Assembly: GCA_907165275.2 (NCBI GenBank)
Contig: CAJRBF020000007.1
Span: 124,001 to 188,000, forward strand
Length of the DNA stretch: 64,000 nucleotides
Origin: Zygaena filipendulae
Taxonomy: Eukaryota > Arthropoda > Insecta > Lepidoptera > Zygaenidae
Reading direction: 5' to 3'
Below are positions 40,691-52,294 of this stretch, piece after piece. Every line of letters starts with the position of its first letter. Position 1 is the first letter of the stretch. The notes below the pieces were generated by a model. It had not been told where the DNA came from and searched no databases. It was given only the letters and a program-made list of their open reading frames with translations. Made by a program: the position numbers and the translations under genes.

Positions 40691-41945
40691 CTAACTGGGT
40701 TTGCGTACCTTTCTTTGGATCTGTACTACCCGTAAAGTTAGTCTTTTTTACCAGTGTTCAGATATCTCCTTTTTATTGTGTTCATCTACGATTCTTACTG
40801 ATTTGCGTACTTTTCTTTGGATCTGTACTATCCGTGAAGTTATTGTTATACGAGAGTTCACATATTTCCTTTTTATTGTATTTACCTACGGTTCTATTTG
40901 TGGGTTTGCGTACTTTTCTTTGGATCTGTACTACCCGTAAAGTTAGTATTATACCAGAGTTCACATATTTCCTTTTTTAATTGCATTAATCTATGATTTT
41001 GGGCTTGCGTATTTTTCTTTGGATCAGTACTACCCGTAAAGTTAATGTTATACCAACATATTTCCTTTTTATTGTATTTACCTACGATTCTAACTGTGGG
41101 TTTGCGTACTTTTCTTTGGATCTGTACTGCCCGTAAAGTTAGCATTATACCGGAGTTCACATATTTCCTTTTTTAATTGTATTTGCCTACAATTCTAACC
41201 GGGTTTGCGTATTTTTCTTTGGATCTGTACTACCCGTAAAGTTAGTGTTATATCAGAGTTCACATAGTTCCTTTTTCATTGTATTTACCTACAATTATAA
41301 CTGGGTTTGCGTATTTTTCTTTGGATCTGTACTACCCGTAAAGTTAGTGTTATATCAGAGTTCACATCGTTCCTTTTTCATTGTATTTACCTACAATTAT
41401 AACTGGGTTTGCGTATTTTTCTTTGGATCTGTACTACCCGTAAAGTTAGTAATATACCAGAGTTCACATATTTACTTTTTAATTGTATTTACCTACAATT
41501 CTAACTGGGTTTGCGTATTTTTCTTTGGATCTGTACTACCCGTAAAGTTAGTAATATACCAGAGTTTACATATTTCCTTTTAAATTTTATTTACCTACGA
41601 TTCTATAACCGGGTCTGCGTACTTTTCTTTGGATCTGTACTACCCGTAAAGTTTGTATCATTCAAGAGTTCACATATTTCCTTTTTAATTGCAAGTAATA
41701 AAGCCAGTATATAATTATATATCCCAGGGCTTGCGTACTTTTCTATGGAACTGTACTACCCGCTAAATGAAAATTGTCAATTGTGGTTTGCGTACTTTTC
41801 TGTGGAAATGTACTTAATACCCGGTAAATAAAAACTCTGTCAATTATGATTTGCGTACTTTTCTATGGAACTGTACTACCTACTCACTAAATATAAATTA
41901 TATCGATTACGGTTTGCGTATCTTTCTTTGGAAATGTACTGCCTG
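40690..41945 (+). repeat. 102-bp tandem array inside the DIRS element
   Basis: About nine units of 102-104 bp (starts near 40699, 40803, 40906, 41005, 41101, 41204, 41306, 41408, 41510 and 41614). Shorter variant units of about 60 bp follow to 41945. The core GTTTGCGTACTTTTCTTTGG / ATCTGTACTACCCGTAAAGT is well conserved, while the rest drifts. It occupies the place where a DIRS gag is expected. Confidence 0.9.
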
Positions 41946-42149
41946 CCCGTGCTTTGTTATAGTTTTGCAAACAATACTGTGGTCTGTTTCTTAAGTAATA
42001 GCGAAAAATTGCCTATCTTAGAACCAGAATATTCAACATGCAGTTGGGTCATGAATTTGCTGAAAATACATATTGCTGTCTATAGTAGCTACTATAAGTG
42101 TCAACCATTGATATACCACACCAGTCTAGTAGTAAATCAATGGTGCCAA

Positions 42150-43570
42150 CCAAACAAATGGATGAACAGTTTATATCTAGAGTATTTCTTGTACCCAAGC
42201 CAAATGGCAAATTCCGCTGTATTTTAAACCTAAAATAATTTTTTTTTACAATTTTATAACAGCTGATTATTTTAAAATTGAAGACTTAAGTACAGTGTTA
42301 TAACTAATAACACGTGATTATTTTATTACAAAGATAGCTCTAAAGGACGCTCATTATTTTATTACCCAATGGTTAACTGTCGAGAATGCCGCAAGGCATT
42401 AAGTTCGCCATTTGTGTTATTATGTGCAAAAAGAATAAATAAATAAATAAAATGGATCCCAATTCAAGGAAATATTTAAGGTTCCAATTTGAAGTACAAT
42501 TGTATGAATTTAACGTGTTACCATTTGGCTTGAGTACCGCACCGTACATTCACCAAAGTAAAGAAACCAATAGTCCGTTTTTTACGCCAAGCCCTCCATA
42601 AATCTACCAATTATAATTGATCAGTCGGTTTAATTATAAAAAGTCATCTAAATAATTATTTAGATGACTGTTAGTTGTTGGAGCAGTCTTACGAGCAATA
42701 CTTATAAAATACAGGCAGACTAGAAATTTAATTTCTTCTCTTGGTTTTCTAATAAATGAGCATTAAGTTCGTTGTAGTACAATAAAGTTCTTTAAATAAT
42801 AAATACGAGTTTCGATGATACCAAGCAAGACTTGTACCTAGGTACATTCTTGGGTTTCATATTAGATTCGAGAAAATTCCAGATCACGTTACCATCAGAT
42901 AAAATTGAACGCGTTATACAAGAAATTCAAAAGGTTTTTACACTTAGAAGTTAGATTCACTGAGTTACTAGTTTCTACCTGCCCAGCTGTCGAATGCAGC
43001 TGGCTATAAACAAAAAAAAAAAATATAAAATAAATAATTTGATAGGATCAAACTTTTGTGTTTACAACCTGACGATAACTATGAAAAGTATAAACGCAAT
43101 GGCATGACAAACCGATTTAAAACGCAATACAAAAACCTTCTTGTAGTATCAAATAAGATACACAATACACATGATCTAGAAATATTCTCAGATGCCTCAA
43201 CTACGGGGTGGGAGCCTGCATGCGATGATGAAAAGGCCAGCGGGTTGTGTAAAACTCAAGAACAAGCTCAACACATCAACTATTTAGAAATTAAGGCTGC
43301 TTATTTTGGTCTAAAAGTTTTTGTTAGGAATTCAAACTATTGTCAAATATTAATTTGTGTTGACAACACGACGGCCATCTCGTATTCATTTCATTTCCAT
43401 TTCAGCCGTATGGGAGGTATCTAATCCCCTTACCTCACAGACATTACCAAACGACTATGGCAATGGTGTGAAAGTCGTAAATTGTAGGTATGTTATAACG
43501 GCTTATATAAGTTCGTCAGATAACACGACTGCAGATGCAGAATCGAGGCGAATACGTACTGATATTTAAT
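42150..43570 (+). pseudogene. DIRS reverse transcriptase/RNase H remnants
   Basis: Pieces in several frames match DIRS-type RT and RNase H: QMDEQFISRVFLVPKPNGKF (about 42153-42231), QLYEFNVLPFGLSTAPYI (about 42497-42552) and LGTFLGFILDSRKFQITLP (about 42840-42900). The RNase H part includes LEIFSDASTTGWEPACD and HINYLEIKAAYFGLKVF followed by ICVDNTTAISY (43170-43390), and then ISSSDNTTADAESR (about 43510-43555). Stops, frameshifts and inserted tails break it throughout, and no intact RT catalytic block was found. It cannot encode an active enzyme. Confidence 0.85.
42365..42451 (+). mobile_element. Short RTE-like 3' tail inserted in the DIRS RT
   Basis: Reads AATGCCGCAAGGCATTAAGT then TCGCCATTTGTGTTATTATG and ends in AATAAATAAATAAATAAA. 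I recognise this as the type of 3' end found on lepidopteran RTE/BovB-like elements. The upstream border is unclear. Confidence 0.5.
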
Positions 43571-43599
43571 GGGAATTGAGTTATCAAGAATTTGTATTG

Positions 43600-43915
43600 T
43601 CGTTTGGTACATTTGAAATAATTTCTTTTTTGGCAGTCACATAAATGATAAATACCTATGTCAAATAAGTTTCCTGGCATGGAAACCCAGACGCAATCAC
43701 TATATTTACGCGTTTACAATTTCCAGGGCCGATTGCTATTTTTCTACGCGTTCCCTCCGTTCTTTATAATTTTAAAGCTGCTAAGAAAAATCTCTGATAA
43801 AGCTAGAGGCATTGTTATTGTGCTCCTATTGCCAACACAGGCCTGGTACCCTCTACTCTCTAGAAGTATCTTCATGTATGATTTCATAGAATTCAATTCA
43901 AATAAAACTCAATAA
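43600..43915 (+). pseudogene. DIRS pol, remnant downstream of RNase H
   Basis: In mixed frames it reads SHINDKYL...QISFLAWKP and then YAFPPFFIILKLLRKISDKA and IVIVLLLPTQAWYPLL. This matches the conserved block that follows RNase H in DIRS pol (ASHIN..C..FVSW, YAFPPFSLI, WPTQ.WYP). Broken by frameshifts near 43650. Confidence 0.8.
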
Positions 43916-45182
43916 GAGTAAAACCCCCAAACGTTGGTACAACACCAATTTTTTGGCACGCTGCAGTTTTTAATTTTTTAACAAAAATAAGCTTATCACA
44001 AAGTAACATTTTAACAAAAAATTAATAAAAAAAAAAAAAATAAATAAATAAAAAAATAAATAAATAAATTATCTACTATGCTACCGGCAACTAGTATTCG
44101 GAACCATACGATGATTAACGTAAATTATACGATATTTTTGTGCTTACGTACGATGTGCAATGACACGTACGTCGTACCATCTTGATGTAAAATTTGATAT
44201 TTTTTATACTCATACGCTAATGCTAATACATCAGCATTCAGCGCTAATGCTAATGAGTTTGTTTATTTTTATTCATAACGACGCTTTAAGCTTTAATTTC
44301 TTAGGTAATACCGGTAATTCAACATACTGTATGCCTTCTCATTGATTAGCATCTACCAATGAACAAATAAGGCGATGATAAGTTCAATATTCGATTCGAT
44401 TTTGATTAATTTCGCACTTTATACGTTCGTTATATTTGTGTGTGGAAATGTTGGCGGTAAAGCAGCTATAGTTATTCAGGGGTGTGAAAAATAATTTTCA
44501 TATTAATAGTTTTTTTTTTTTATGACTTATTTTTAATAACTATAGGGTACTACTACTTGCGTACATATCAATATTACGCTATTTAAGAGACAAAACTAGA
44601 ATGTCTAGATAGACATTAACCTAATAATTAGGTACCATAATTTATCAATATTTTGAGGTAAAATTTTTACGTACCAATGAACGAACAAGGGAATGTTATA
44701 GGTAAGGTGTTCGTTTTTCGAACATTCTGCACTATATAATAATAGGTGTGTCGAAATATTTAGTCTATTTACGATAATTATACGTCCCTGATACGATAAT
44801 AAGCTGTCTCCAGGTTGCCAACACCGGACACAATAAACTCATTTGACGAGTCCGGAGTTATGTGAAAAAAGTTTAAAATTCTGTTTTTCTTTGCTGAGCA
44901 GTCGCAACACACGCTTAGCCTGGTGGCAAGGATCTATAAGAACGACGATGGTTAAAGAGAAGTATCCCCCATCTGCCATTTATGCCATTCATTATCAGAA
45001 AGTTCCCCTTAGCAGTATCTTGTTTATTTAAATGTTGGTTTCAACCTTCAATGGTGTACACTAAAACGATTAAGTATAATGATTAATACCGTGATTAGTA
45101 CTGCCTAATTACTGTTGATTAGTGGTATTGTTACTACTGTTGATTAATAAAACAAAATATTTTACACAGAATCTCTAAAAGT
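43916..45182. other. Region where the DIRS tyrosine recombinase would lie; none seen
   Basis: AT-rich with A-runs at about 44025-44070. No ORF with the Arg/His/Tyr recombinase motifs was recognised in any frame. Confidence 0.6.
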
Positions 45183-45302
45183 CTACAAGTGTTATTTAAG
45201 GAATCCCTTCGGACAAAGCCTGAAGAATAATTGATGATTAAACGAACTTACCTTAAGTGAAGTTCTATCATAATTATTTGAGGGCTTTGTCCGAAGGGAT
45301 TC
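45183..45302 (-). repeat. DIRS internal complementary region
   Basis: 45183-45230 is the reverse complement of the left end (40054-40101). 45231-45302 is the reverse complement of the right end (about 45522-45593). In DIRS elements this region templates completion of the ends through a circular intermediate. Confidence 0.88.
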
Positions 45303-45386
45303 ACAACCCACCCTCCCGGCTCTACGAGCTTTACGAGCCCCAATTTCTGGGTAAAATATTTTCAGTTTCGTTGCATCTCTAAACTA

Positions 45387-45537
45387 AATGACACGAGCGG
45401 GTTGGTAGGTCTATTTATAAGGAAAGATTGATATTTTCTTTTGCTTCTAGTATTCCTACCCTCAAATTTAGTGCATGAACGGCGAACCACTACGCGGTAC
45501 TACAAGTGTTATTTAAGGAATCCCTTCGGACAAAGCC
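45387..45537 (-). repeat. Right inverted terminal repeat of the DIRS element
   Basis: Inverted copy of 40065-40215, followed by a 56-bp unique right end ending near AATCATCAATT (45591). Confidence 0.92.
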
Positions 45538-45593
45538 CTCAAATAATTATGATAGAACTTCACTTAAGGTAAGTTCGTTTAATCATCAATTAT

Positions 45594-47846
45594 GCTATAA
45601 ATGTAGCTATTATGTTTTTGATTTAGTTATAAAGATTTAACAAGCTTTTCGTACGCTTAATATAATAATATGTACTATGCAATGATAAGAGTGATGTAGC
45701 AAGATATAAACGCAGATCGACAAATACACATGATTTTTACGCATGAGTATTCACTTTATTCTCTGTATGGGGAAAAGATTTGTATTTTCATTAGAGTGAA
45801 AGTGGTATGCTGTACTCGCTTAGGTCACCGCGAGGAGTTCTTTAATACCTAAATTGTCTTGTCAAGACTCAAGAGTATCAAATTATTTTCGAAAACCATT
45901 TGATTATTAGACTGTTGCCGTGTTGCCGTCAGCAACATGCCTCATTATTCTCGAAAGTAGTTTAGATATAAAAATAGCCTTTTAATGAATAAATTCATTC
46001 CACATATTTTATTATTCTTTGTAATATGATCTGAGAACAGTGATGCTTTCAATAAGTAGCTTCCGATCGAAAATACTTTATTTTAGGTTCAGATTTTTGC
46101 TTTGAAATACTTTAAAAATAGATACATACCGATTTATTTATTTTTTTTAATTTATATCGCATTATTTTGTTAGTATTGTGATTATAGATACTTTTTAAGT
46201 GGTATATATTTAATTGAATATTGATTTTAAGCATATGCAATACCATTAACTAGTGCACCGTCAATAGGGCCTTGTAGTATTTCGGGATATTATCCGTTCA
46301 GCGCTTGAGCGCAAAAGTTGAGTAAGACAAATCTATCTCAAACGAAATAAAAAGGAATCTATGTAAAAAAAATTCATGTGTTCCACTCAGACGAAAAGGT
46401 GTTCCAAGGCTTAAAATAAATTTAAAATTTTGCTTTGATTTATTTCCGCATCTTAGAACCTGATTGGCTTTTGATAGAAATATTAACAAATAAAGCCGAC
46501 CATTAAGTTGTGCATTAAGGCTGTGCTCCCAAATATAGTTGAGTTGTTACCTATAAAGTACCTATGGTTCTTTTCGTAGTCATATTAAAGAAAATTATAA
46601 TGTACTAAGTACTTTGCAATTAATCAAGTGCAAAAAGGTTGTAACGAGGCGGTCATATGCCACTTTTTTATATATCCTGACTCATTTCTACTTTATTTAA
46701 AGAAAAAAAAAAAACTGTTGTCCTATTCAAATTAATGTAGGCGCTAGCCGGAGGTTTATAATTTATAACCCCTCTCAGTCTTTACAAGCTATCATGATTC
46801 TTAGTTTAAGGTAATTTGTTTTGATGTGTTTTGTGATTTGAAGTTCCATTTGAAACCAAAGATTTTAAGTATTAAATAAGGTAGATATTACTAGCGTGCG
46901 GAAAAGTGAGGCATTCATTTGTGCGTAAATAAGAACCTTTCAATTTAGTCGTCTAATAGCAGCTAGAAAAGAAGCGCGTCTGTCAGATATTGACATATTT
47001 ATAAAATGCCGTGTTGTGCTTTTTTTTTCAAATGTAATAATTATGATTCAAAGATAAGAAAAAAATAGAGGAGTTACATACCATATTAAGTAATTAAATA
47101 AGACTATTATAGTATATCTGAATTTTAAAATAATAATTTTCATAAATTATTGACACTTTGGTTAAATTAAAAAGGAATAGCGAATGTGGTACCGTGGTTT
47201 CTTTTTATTCCATAAGTTCCGTAATAGCTTTCGCATTCACTGTCGTAAACTGAATAATATAGAAATAGATGAACAATATTGGAATGCCGCTGAACATCAT
47301 GACCCTTACTTAACTTTAGCATGTAATAATATACTAAGGTGCATTTTTTTTTTAACCATAGGCAATAGACATTATTGTGTTTTGTGCACTTCAGTTCATT
47401 GTAAATTAAGATATTAAATTAAGAGTTATAAGGCAGATTAGTAACATATGAAAGGGTAGTTAGTAGTTACTAAATGACTACCATATTATTGCATTTTAAC
47501 AAATGTTTAAAAACATTTGATGGCTAAAACCGAATGTCATGTTATATGTCTTATCCTAACCATTACCATCTGTTATCTGTCAAGAGCCAAGCCATGATCA
47601 GTATAAACTATGTAAGCCATAGGTAAAATTCATTGGACGCATTGGCTCTTAACAAAGGGTAATTAAAATTAGTCTCTTTAAATATGGTTATCATAGAAAA
47701 TTGCTCATTTTGTACTTAAATAATTTTAAGCTGTATCCAATTTTTTGTTATTTTAGTGGTTAAACTGTAATGAGTCCCAGACAGAGTTTATTCTTTGTGA
47801 ATGGAGGTACCGTGCGCCGGAGTCTGCACGTAGTCGGATGGCCGAA
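45594..47846. other. Right internal region of the LARD-like element
   Basis: AT-rich with no recognisable gene. The bases before the right LTR (gtagtcggatggccgaa) do not form a classical polypurine tract. Confidence 0.7.
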
Positions 47847-48156
47847 TGTCATGTTTTCTATTAGTCTTTCCTTATTTCAGGGAATTCTAGCATTATGTCA
47901 TGGCAACACTGTTATTTAGTCGGTACCCTCATTCCCATTTGATAAATTAAAGTAGTGTACGCCCACAATTGTTGGTGGGGTTGTGGGTATAAATACTAGT
48001 GTCAGCACAGAAGAGCTTCATTCTAGTTATTCTGCTCGACTTAAGTGGTCGTAATAAGTGTTCTATTTCTATTGTATATATAGTATATGTGCGGTTGTAA
48101 TAGCTATAATAGTGAGAATAAAAGTATAGTTAACTAGAGTATCTCTTTTCTTTACA
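47847..48156. repeat. Right LTR of the LARD-like element
   Basis: 310-bp copy of 35464-35773, followed by TSD CGTT. Confidence 0.92.
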
Positions 48157-48208
48157 CGTTCGGTCGTGTTTTCGAATAAACTCGCAGGTAGTTTATTCTA
48201 TTCAAATT

Positions 48209-49135
48209 TGTAGCGAAGGTATTACGAGCAGGTAGGTATTAAACTCACATTTGCTGTAGAAATGGAATTTTGGAAGTGGTTTATTGTTAAAAACTTAGCG
48301 CTATATATACAGAAAACCTTAAAACTAACAACCAATCAAAAACACAACATTAAATATTTACAACCAAACAACCAATGAGAAATCGTACATTAAATGGCGG
48401 ACAGATTCGAGCGAGATGCTAGTTCCTAGAATTTCATAGTCTCCTCTCGTCGCACACTCGCACCGCGCATGCGCGGGGTGCGCGGCGCGGAGGACGCGGG
48501 CGGCGCGCGCGCAGGAGCTCAGTCCGCCGCGTCTCAAGCGCCAGTCGCCATCGATCGTTGAGAGCGCAAGGCCGCGCGTCTCGCGCCGGCCCGCGAATCG
48601 TGGATGTTGGTGTGGTGCCATACAGGAGTCTCCGACCGAGTAGTTCCATGGTGCTTGATGGTGTACAACAGCGTCGCAAGATCCAGGCGATTAAAAACGG
48701 CTCTTTTCAGGGCCACTCTTTCCATTTTGATGTACTGCCTGATCTTGCTTGCGTAGTTACTTCAGTGAGTGTGACCCAGGAACGTGACGTCGCTTGACTG
48801 TTCCTTCGAATCTCCAGCGAGGTCGTCTTTTTCAAGATTGCTCCTCGCACTTTCCTCTGTCTGGAATTCGTTGGAATTGAGTCAGCTAGGCAATAAAGAA
48901 TAACATAACAAGTTGTCCGTGTCCTGTTTCTTTCTTGTGTTTTGATAATAAGGTGATTCCACTGTGTATGTTATTTCTCTCTTGCTCCTTCAACCTTCCT
49001 GATCCTTAATCCAATTCCCCGGTAAAGGTATGTTACGTACACGGTTTGGTAATGGTAGGTACATGGAGGTAAACCGCTGTGAAGTATGTAAGTATTTTCG
49101 TAAGTATTTCTGTGCTCATGTGCAAGGTGTGCACA
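48209..49135 (-). repeat. Gypsy LTR 1 (3' LTR of copy 1)
   Basis: 927 bp, TG...CA. It differs slightly from LTR 2, for example tgtagcgaagg against tgtggcggagg at the left edge. On the plus strand it includes a GC-rich block (about 48440-48600). Short ORFs inside recur in all LTR copies and look accidental. Confidence 0.92.
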
Positions 49136-49145
49136 GTATCCCCCT

Positions 49146-52100
49146 TCAAGCAAAGCGTACGGTTTTCTTCACGACTCGTCCGCTCCGGGTGATGTAAGGT
49201 GACGTAGGTAAGACAGCTGGAGTCGAATTCCTTGTTTCACGTGTTTCGACTGGATCACGGTTCGGTGAACTCGATCTCTTGCGTTCCGACGTGACGTCAG
49301 TGTCGCTCGTGCTTACGTCTTCTTCGTTAAGTAGGTAGGCAGGCTTGAGTCTATCCAGTGATATCACGGTTGTGCGTAGTGGTAACTGTATCTTGAAATA
49401 CTTCTCGTGACGTTGTAGAACTTGATAGGGTCCGTCATATGGCGGAGTCAATGGCGGTCTGACCGCGTCGTTTCGAACGAAAACGTGTGTACACGTAGCT
49501 AGGTTCTTGTGTACGAACGTAGGTCGTGACGTTGTGGCACGATTTGTGGGTATTAACGTTGCCATTGTTCGGCTTAGCCGTTGCACGTATTCTGCATCTT
49601 CGATTTTCGACTGTGTAGGTACGAAAAAATCGGACGGTATTCGTAGTGTTGCGCCGTAGGTCATCAGTGCAGGGCTGAGATTATCTTCTCGTAGTGCGGT
49701 GCGTAAACCAAATAGTACGGTGGGCAACTCGTCTACCCATGTTGTGGTTGCACCGCGCGCCATGAGAGCTGCCTTCATTGTACGATGAAGTCGTTCTACT
49801 TTTCCGTTTGACTGGGCGTGATAACTTGTAGTGCGGATTCTAGATATACCACATCTCTTCAGTAGTGTGTTGAATAGTGCTGACTCAAAATTTTGTGCTC
49901 TGTCTGTCGTAATTCTGAGCGGGACGCCAAATCGCACTATCCAGTTCTCGTAGAGGGCTTTTGCGACGCTTTCTGCGGTGATGTCTTGAACTGGAACAGC
50001 TTCCGGCCATCTGGTGCGTCTGTCTATTATGGTGACGCAAAACTTGAAATCGTGCGATAATCGTAGCGGTCCCACGACGTCTATGTGTATGTGTTCGAAA
50101 CGTTGAGAAGGTGGAAACTCTGCCAGAGGAGTGACGACGTGACGATGTACCTTGCTGCGCTGACAGTCGATACATGCTTTGGCCCATGTTGCTACATCTT
50201 TGTTCATAGCTGGCCAGAAAAATTTCGATGCTATCTGCTTCCGTGTGGTTCTTGCCCCGGGGTGACATAGCCCGTGTTGCGCTTTGAATGCGGCATAGCG
50301 GTATGTTTTAGGTAAATACGGACGGGGTGACGTAGTCGATAGCTTGCATGTGATTGGTCGGTCGAGTCCGGGAAGAGTTACTTCGGCGAATTTCAAGTTG
50401 GGTTGTTTCTTTAGATTTCTCAAGTCTTCGTCGTTGCTTTGGTCTATTGCAAGTTGGTTGTAGTCTATGACATTTGGGTTCTGGATGTCTTCGATTCGTG
50501 ATAATGCGTCGGCGATTGGATTTTCTTCACCTTTGATGTACTTGATACTTGAACAAAATTGAGATATGAAATGTAGCTGCCGTTCTCGTCTCGGTGTGTC
50601 GCTACTACTGGCGGGTCTGCTGAGTGCGAAAGAGAGAGGCTTGTGATCGGTGAGTATAGTTACTTCGCAGCCTTCGATTAGTCTTCTGAAGTGTTTTACA
50701 GCCATGTACATAGCTAATAATTCGCGATCGTACACGCTGTAGCGGCGTTGCGTAGGGCTCATTGACTTCGAGAAGAATGCTAATGGTTTCCAGTTGTTCT
50801 CAACCTTTTGTTGTAGTACTGCGCCTAAACTGTGATCCGAGGCGTCTGTCATTATAGCGAGTTCGCAACCGTGAACGGGGTAGCTTAACGTTGTTGCTTC
50901 GGTAATGCTTTGGCGGCATTTTTCAAAAGCTTCGTTCGCTTCCGGTGTCCATTCTATGGGCGTTTTGTCATTCTTTTTCTTGTTGTGAAGAAACTTGTTG
51001 AGTTCGTGTTGATGATCGGCTTGATGAGGTAGGCAATCTCGGTAAAAATTAAGCATGCCTAGGAAGCGTCGTAGTTCGACGATTGTCTTCGGTTTCGGAT
51101 ACGAGGAAATTGCTTCGATGCGATCTATCGTAGGTTTGATACCGCTGGCGGAGACTTCGTAGCCTAGGAAGTTTATAGTTTCAACTCCAAACTGGCATTT
51201 GTCGACGTTGAGTGTGACGCCGTGTTTGTCGAGACGTTCTAAGACTTGATGGAGAAGCTTCTTATGGTTGTTTTCATCTTCAGAAAATAGGAGAATGTCG
51301 TCGACGAAACAGAAACAGTCTTCTATACCTCGGAGAACTTGATGCATGAATCTTTGAAAGGTTTGACTTGCGTTGCGTAGACCGAACGTCATGCATGTAA
51401 ATTCGTATAGCCCGAACGGAGTGATTATGGCTGTTTTCTGTGCATCTTCTTTACTCGCCATGGGAATCCAGTAGTAAGCCATCTTGAGATCAAGTTTCGA
51501 AAATATTTTTTTGTTGTTGAGTGGGTACGTGAAATCTTGAATGCGTGGTATCGGATAGCGATCGGGTTGCGTCACTGCGTTTAATCTTCGGTAGTCGCCG
51601 CATACACGAAGTCCGCCGTCTTTTTTCGTGACGACGTGTAGAGGGCTGGCCCATGGACTGCTTGAAGGTCTGCAAATGCCAATCTCCATCATCCGATCAA
51701 ATTCGGCTTTTGCGGCGTTGTATTTGTCGGGCGGTAGAGGGCGGGCGCGTGCCGAAAGCGGAGGACCCGTCGTTTCGATGTGATGTGCGACGTCATGTTT
51801 GGCTGGCTGCTTAAGAGACATGGGTCGGAGAACGCCAGGAAAATGCTTCAAGATATCGTGATATTGTTGGTCGGAGCTCACGATGCGAATGGACTCGGCG
51901 GTTGTTGATACTTCAGTGGCGTCGACGGTAAGCTTGGTTTCGTCGTCGATTAATTTTTTTCTGTGAAGATCCACAAGGAGCTTGTAGTGACGTAAGAAGT
52001 CTGCACCCAATATGGAAGTCTTCACGTCTGCGACAATAAATGTCCAGGTGAAACTGCGCCGTAGTCCCAGGTTGAGCTTGATTGTTTTCTCGCCGTAGGT

Positions 52101-52205
52101 ATTTATCGGTGTGTTGTTTGCCGCGTAAAGTTTGTAGGTATGTGCAGCCTTTTTCTTAGTTTTCGATGTTGCAGCCCAAACAGATATATCTGCGCCAGTG
52201 TCCAC
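49146..52205 (-). CDS. Gypsy pol: protease, RT, RNase H, integrase (1019 codons)
   Basis: Order and motifs: aspartic protease DTGADISV (2-9) and ILGADFLRHY (about 66); RT with KKDGGLRVCGDYRRLNAVT (about 194), FSKLDLKMAYYWIPM, LYEFTCMTFGLRNASQTFQRFM and CFCFVDDILLFSED (FVDD, about 300); RNase H with MTDASDHSLGAVL, VYDRELLAMY and LTDHKPLSF; integrase with HPGARTTRKQI...C..C, HIDVVGPL, TTDRAQNFES and GKVERLHRT. A C-terminal domain ends in RSGRVVKKTVRFA. The pattern ARPLPPDKYNAAKAEFDRMM fits the CsRn1/Kabuki clade. The first listed codon is GTG within the protease; the frame is open upstream and lies -1 to gag, so a -1 frameshift from gag is the likely route. Confidence 0.94.
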   Translation of the reverse strand: MDTGADISVWAATSKTKKKAAHTYKLYAANNTPINTYGEKTIKLNLGLRRSFTWTFIVADVKTSILGADFLRHYKLLVDLHRKKLIDDETKLTVDATEVSTTAESIRIVSSDQQYHDILKHFPGVLRPMSLKQPAKHDVAHHIETTGPPLSARARPLPPDKYNAAKAEFDRMMEIGICRPSSSPWASPLHVVTKKDGGLRVCGDYRRLNAVTQPDRYPIPRIQDFTYPLNNKKIFSKLDLKMAYYWIPMASKEDAQKTAIITPFGLYEFTCMTFGLRNASQTFQRFMHQVLRGIEDCFCFVDDILLFSEDENNHKKLLHQVLERLDKHGVTLNVDKCQFGVETINFLGYEVSASGIKPTIDRIEAISSYPKPKTIVELRRFLGMLNFYRDCLPHQADHQHELNKFLHNKKKNDKTPIEWTPEANEAFEKCRQSITEATTLSYPVHGCELAIMTDASDHSLGAVLQQKVENNWKPLAFFSKSMSPTQRRYSVYDRELLAMYMAVKHFRRLIEGCEVTILTDHKPLSFALSRPASSSDTPRRERQLHFISQFCSSIKYIKGEENPIADALSRIEDIQNPNVIDYNQLAIDQSNDEDLRNLKKQPNLKFAEVTLPGLDRPITCKLSTTSPRPYLPKTYRYAAFKAQHGLCHPGARTTRKQIASKFFWPAMNKDVATWAKACIDCQRSKVHRHVVTPLAEFPPSQRFEHIHIDVVGPLRLSHDFKFCVTIIDRRTRWPEAVPVQDITAESVAKALYENWIVRFGVPLRITTDRAQNFESALFNTLLKRCGISRIRTTSYHAQSNGKVERLHRTMKAALMARGATTTWVDELPTVLFGLRTALREDNLSPALMTYGATLRIPSDFFVPTQSKIEDAEYVQRLSRTMATLIPTNRATTSRPTFVHKNLATCTHVFVRNDAVRPPLTPPYDGPYQVLQRHEKYFKIQLPLRTTVISLDRLKPAYLLNEEDVSTSDTDVTSERKRSSSPNRDPVETRETRNSTPAVLPTSPYITRSGRVVKKTVRFA

Positions 52206-52294
52206 GAGGAAACGTTCGTGTGAGTCGCGATCATGAACACAAAGGCGGTTGCTGATCTTGGGGACACCGACGTCCGCCGCGGTCGGTGTCGACG

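Larger units (their letters stand above)
40054..45593 (+). mobile_element. Decayed DIRS-type retrotransposon
   Basis: It has the hallmark ends of DIRS elements: 151-bp inverted terminal repeats (40065-40215 and 45387-45537), a unique right extension to about 45593, and an internal complementary region at 45183-45302. That region equals the reverse complement of the left end joined to that of the right end, sharing ATTAT at the junction. Between them are remnants of DIRS-type RT and RNase H and a large tandem array where gag should be. No tyrosine recombinase was found. DIRS elements integrate by recombination and leave no TSD, consistent with none being seen. Confidence 0.88.
35464..48156. 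mobile_element. 12.7 kb LTR-flanked element without recognisable genes (LARD-like), containing a nested DIRS
   Basis: Direct LTRs of 310 bp at 35464-35773 and 47847-48156 (TG...CA, near-identical) with the TSD CGTT at 35460-35463 and 48157-48160. The internal 12.1 kb holds a DIRS at 40054-45593. The other roughly 6.5 kb has no gag or pol ORF and includes a 41-bp tandem array. Large internal non-coding DNA between intact LTRs fits LARD-type derivatives. No clear primer site or polypurine tract was found, so the orientation is unknown. Confidence 0.82.

Noticed and set aside
41245..41583. 112-codon ORF with three 34-residue repeats
   Set aside because: The 102-bp unit is a multiple of 3, so any open unit extends automatically. 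The opposite strand is also open and neither resembles a protein family.
37370..41945. Tandem arrays considered as CRISPR
   Set aside because: Units are contiguous with no unique spacers, and the context is a eukaryotic transposon.
48358..48797. Overlapping ORFs of 60-87 codons on both strands within the Gypsy LTR, repeated in LTRs 2, 3 and 4
   Set aside because: They are identical because the LTR is repeated, not because of selection. GC-rich DNA gives open frames on both strands, and no motif is present.
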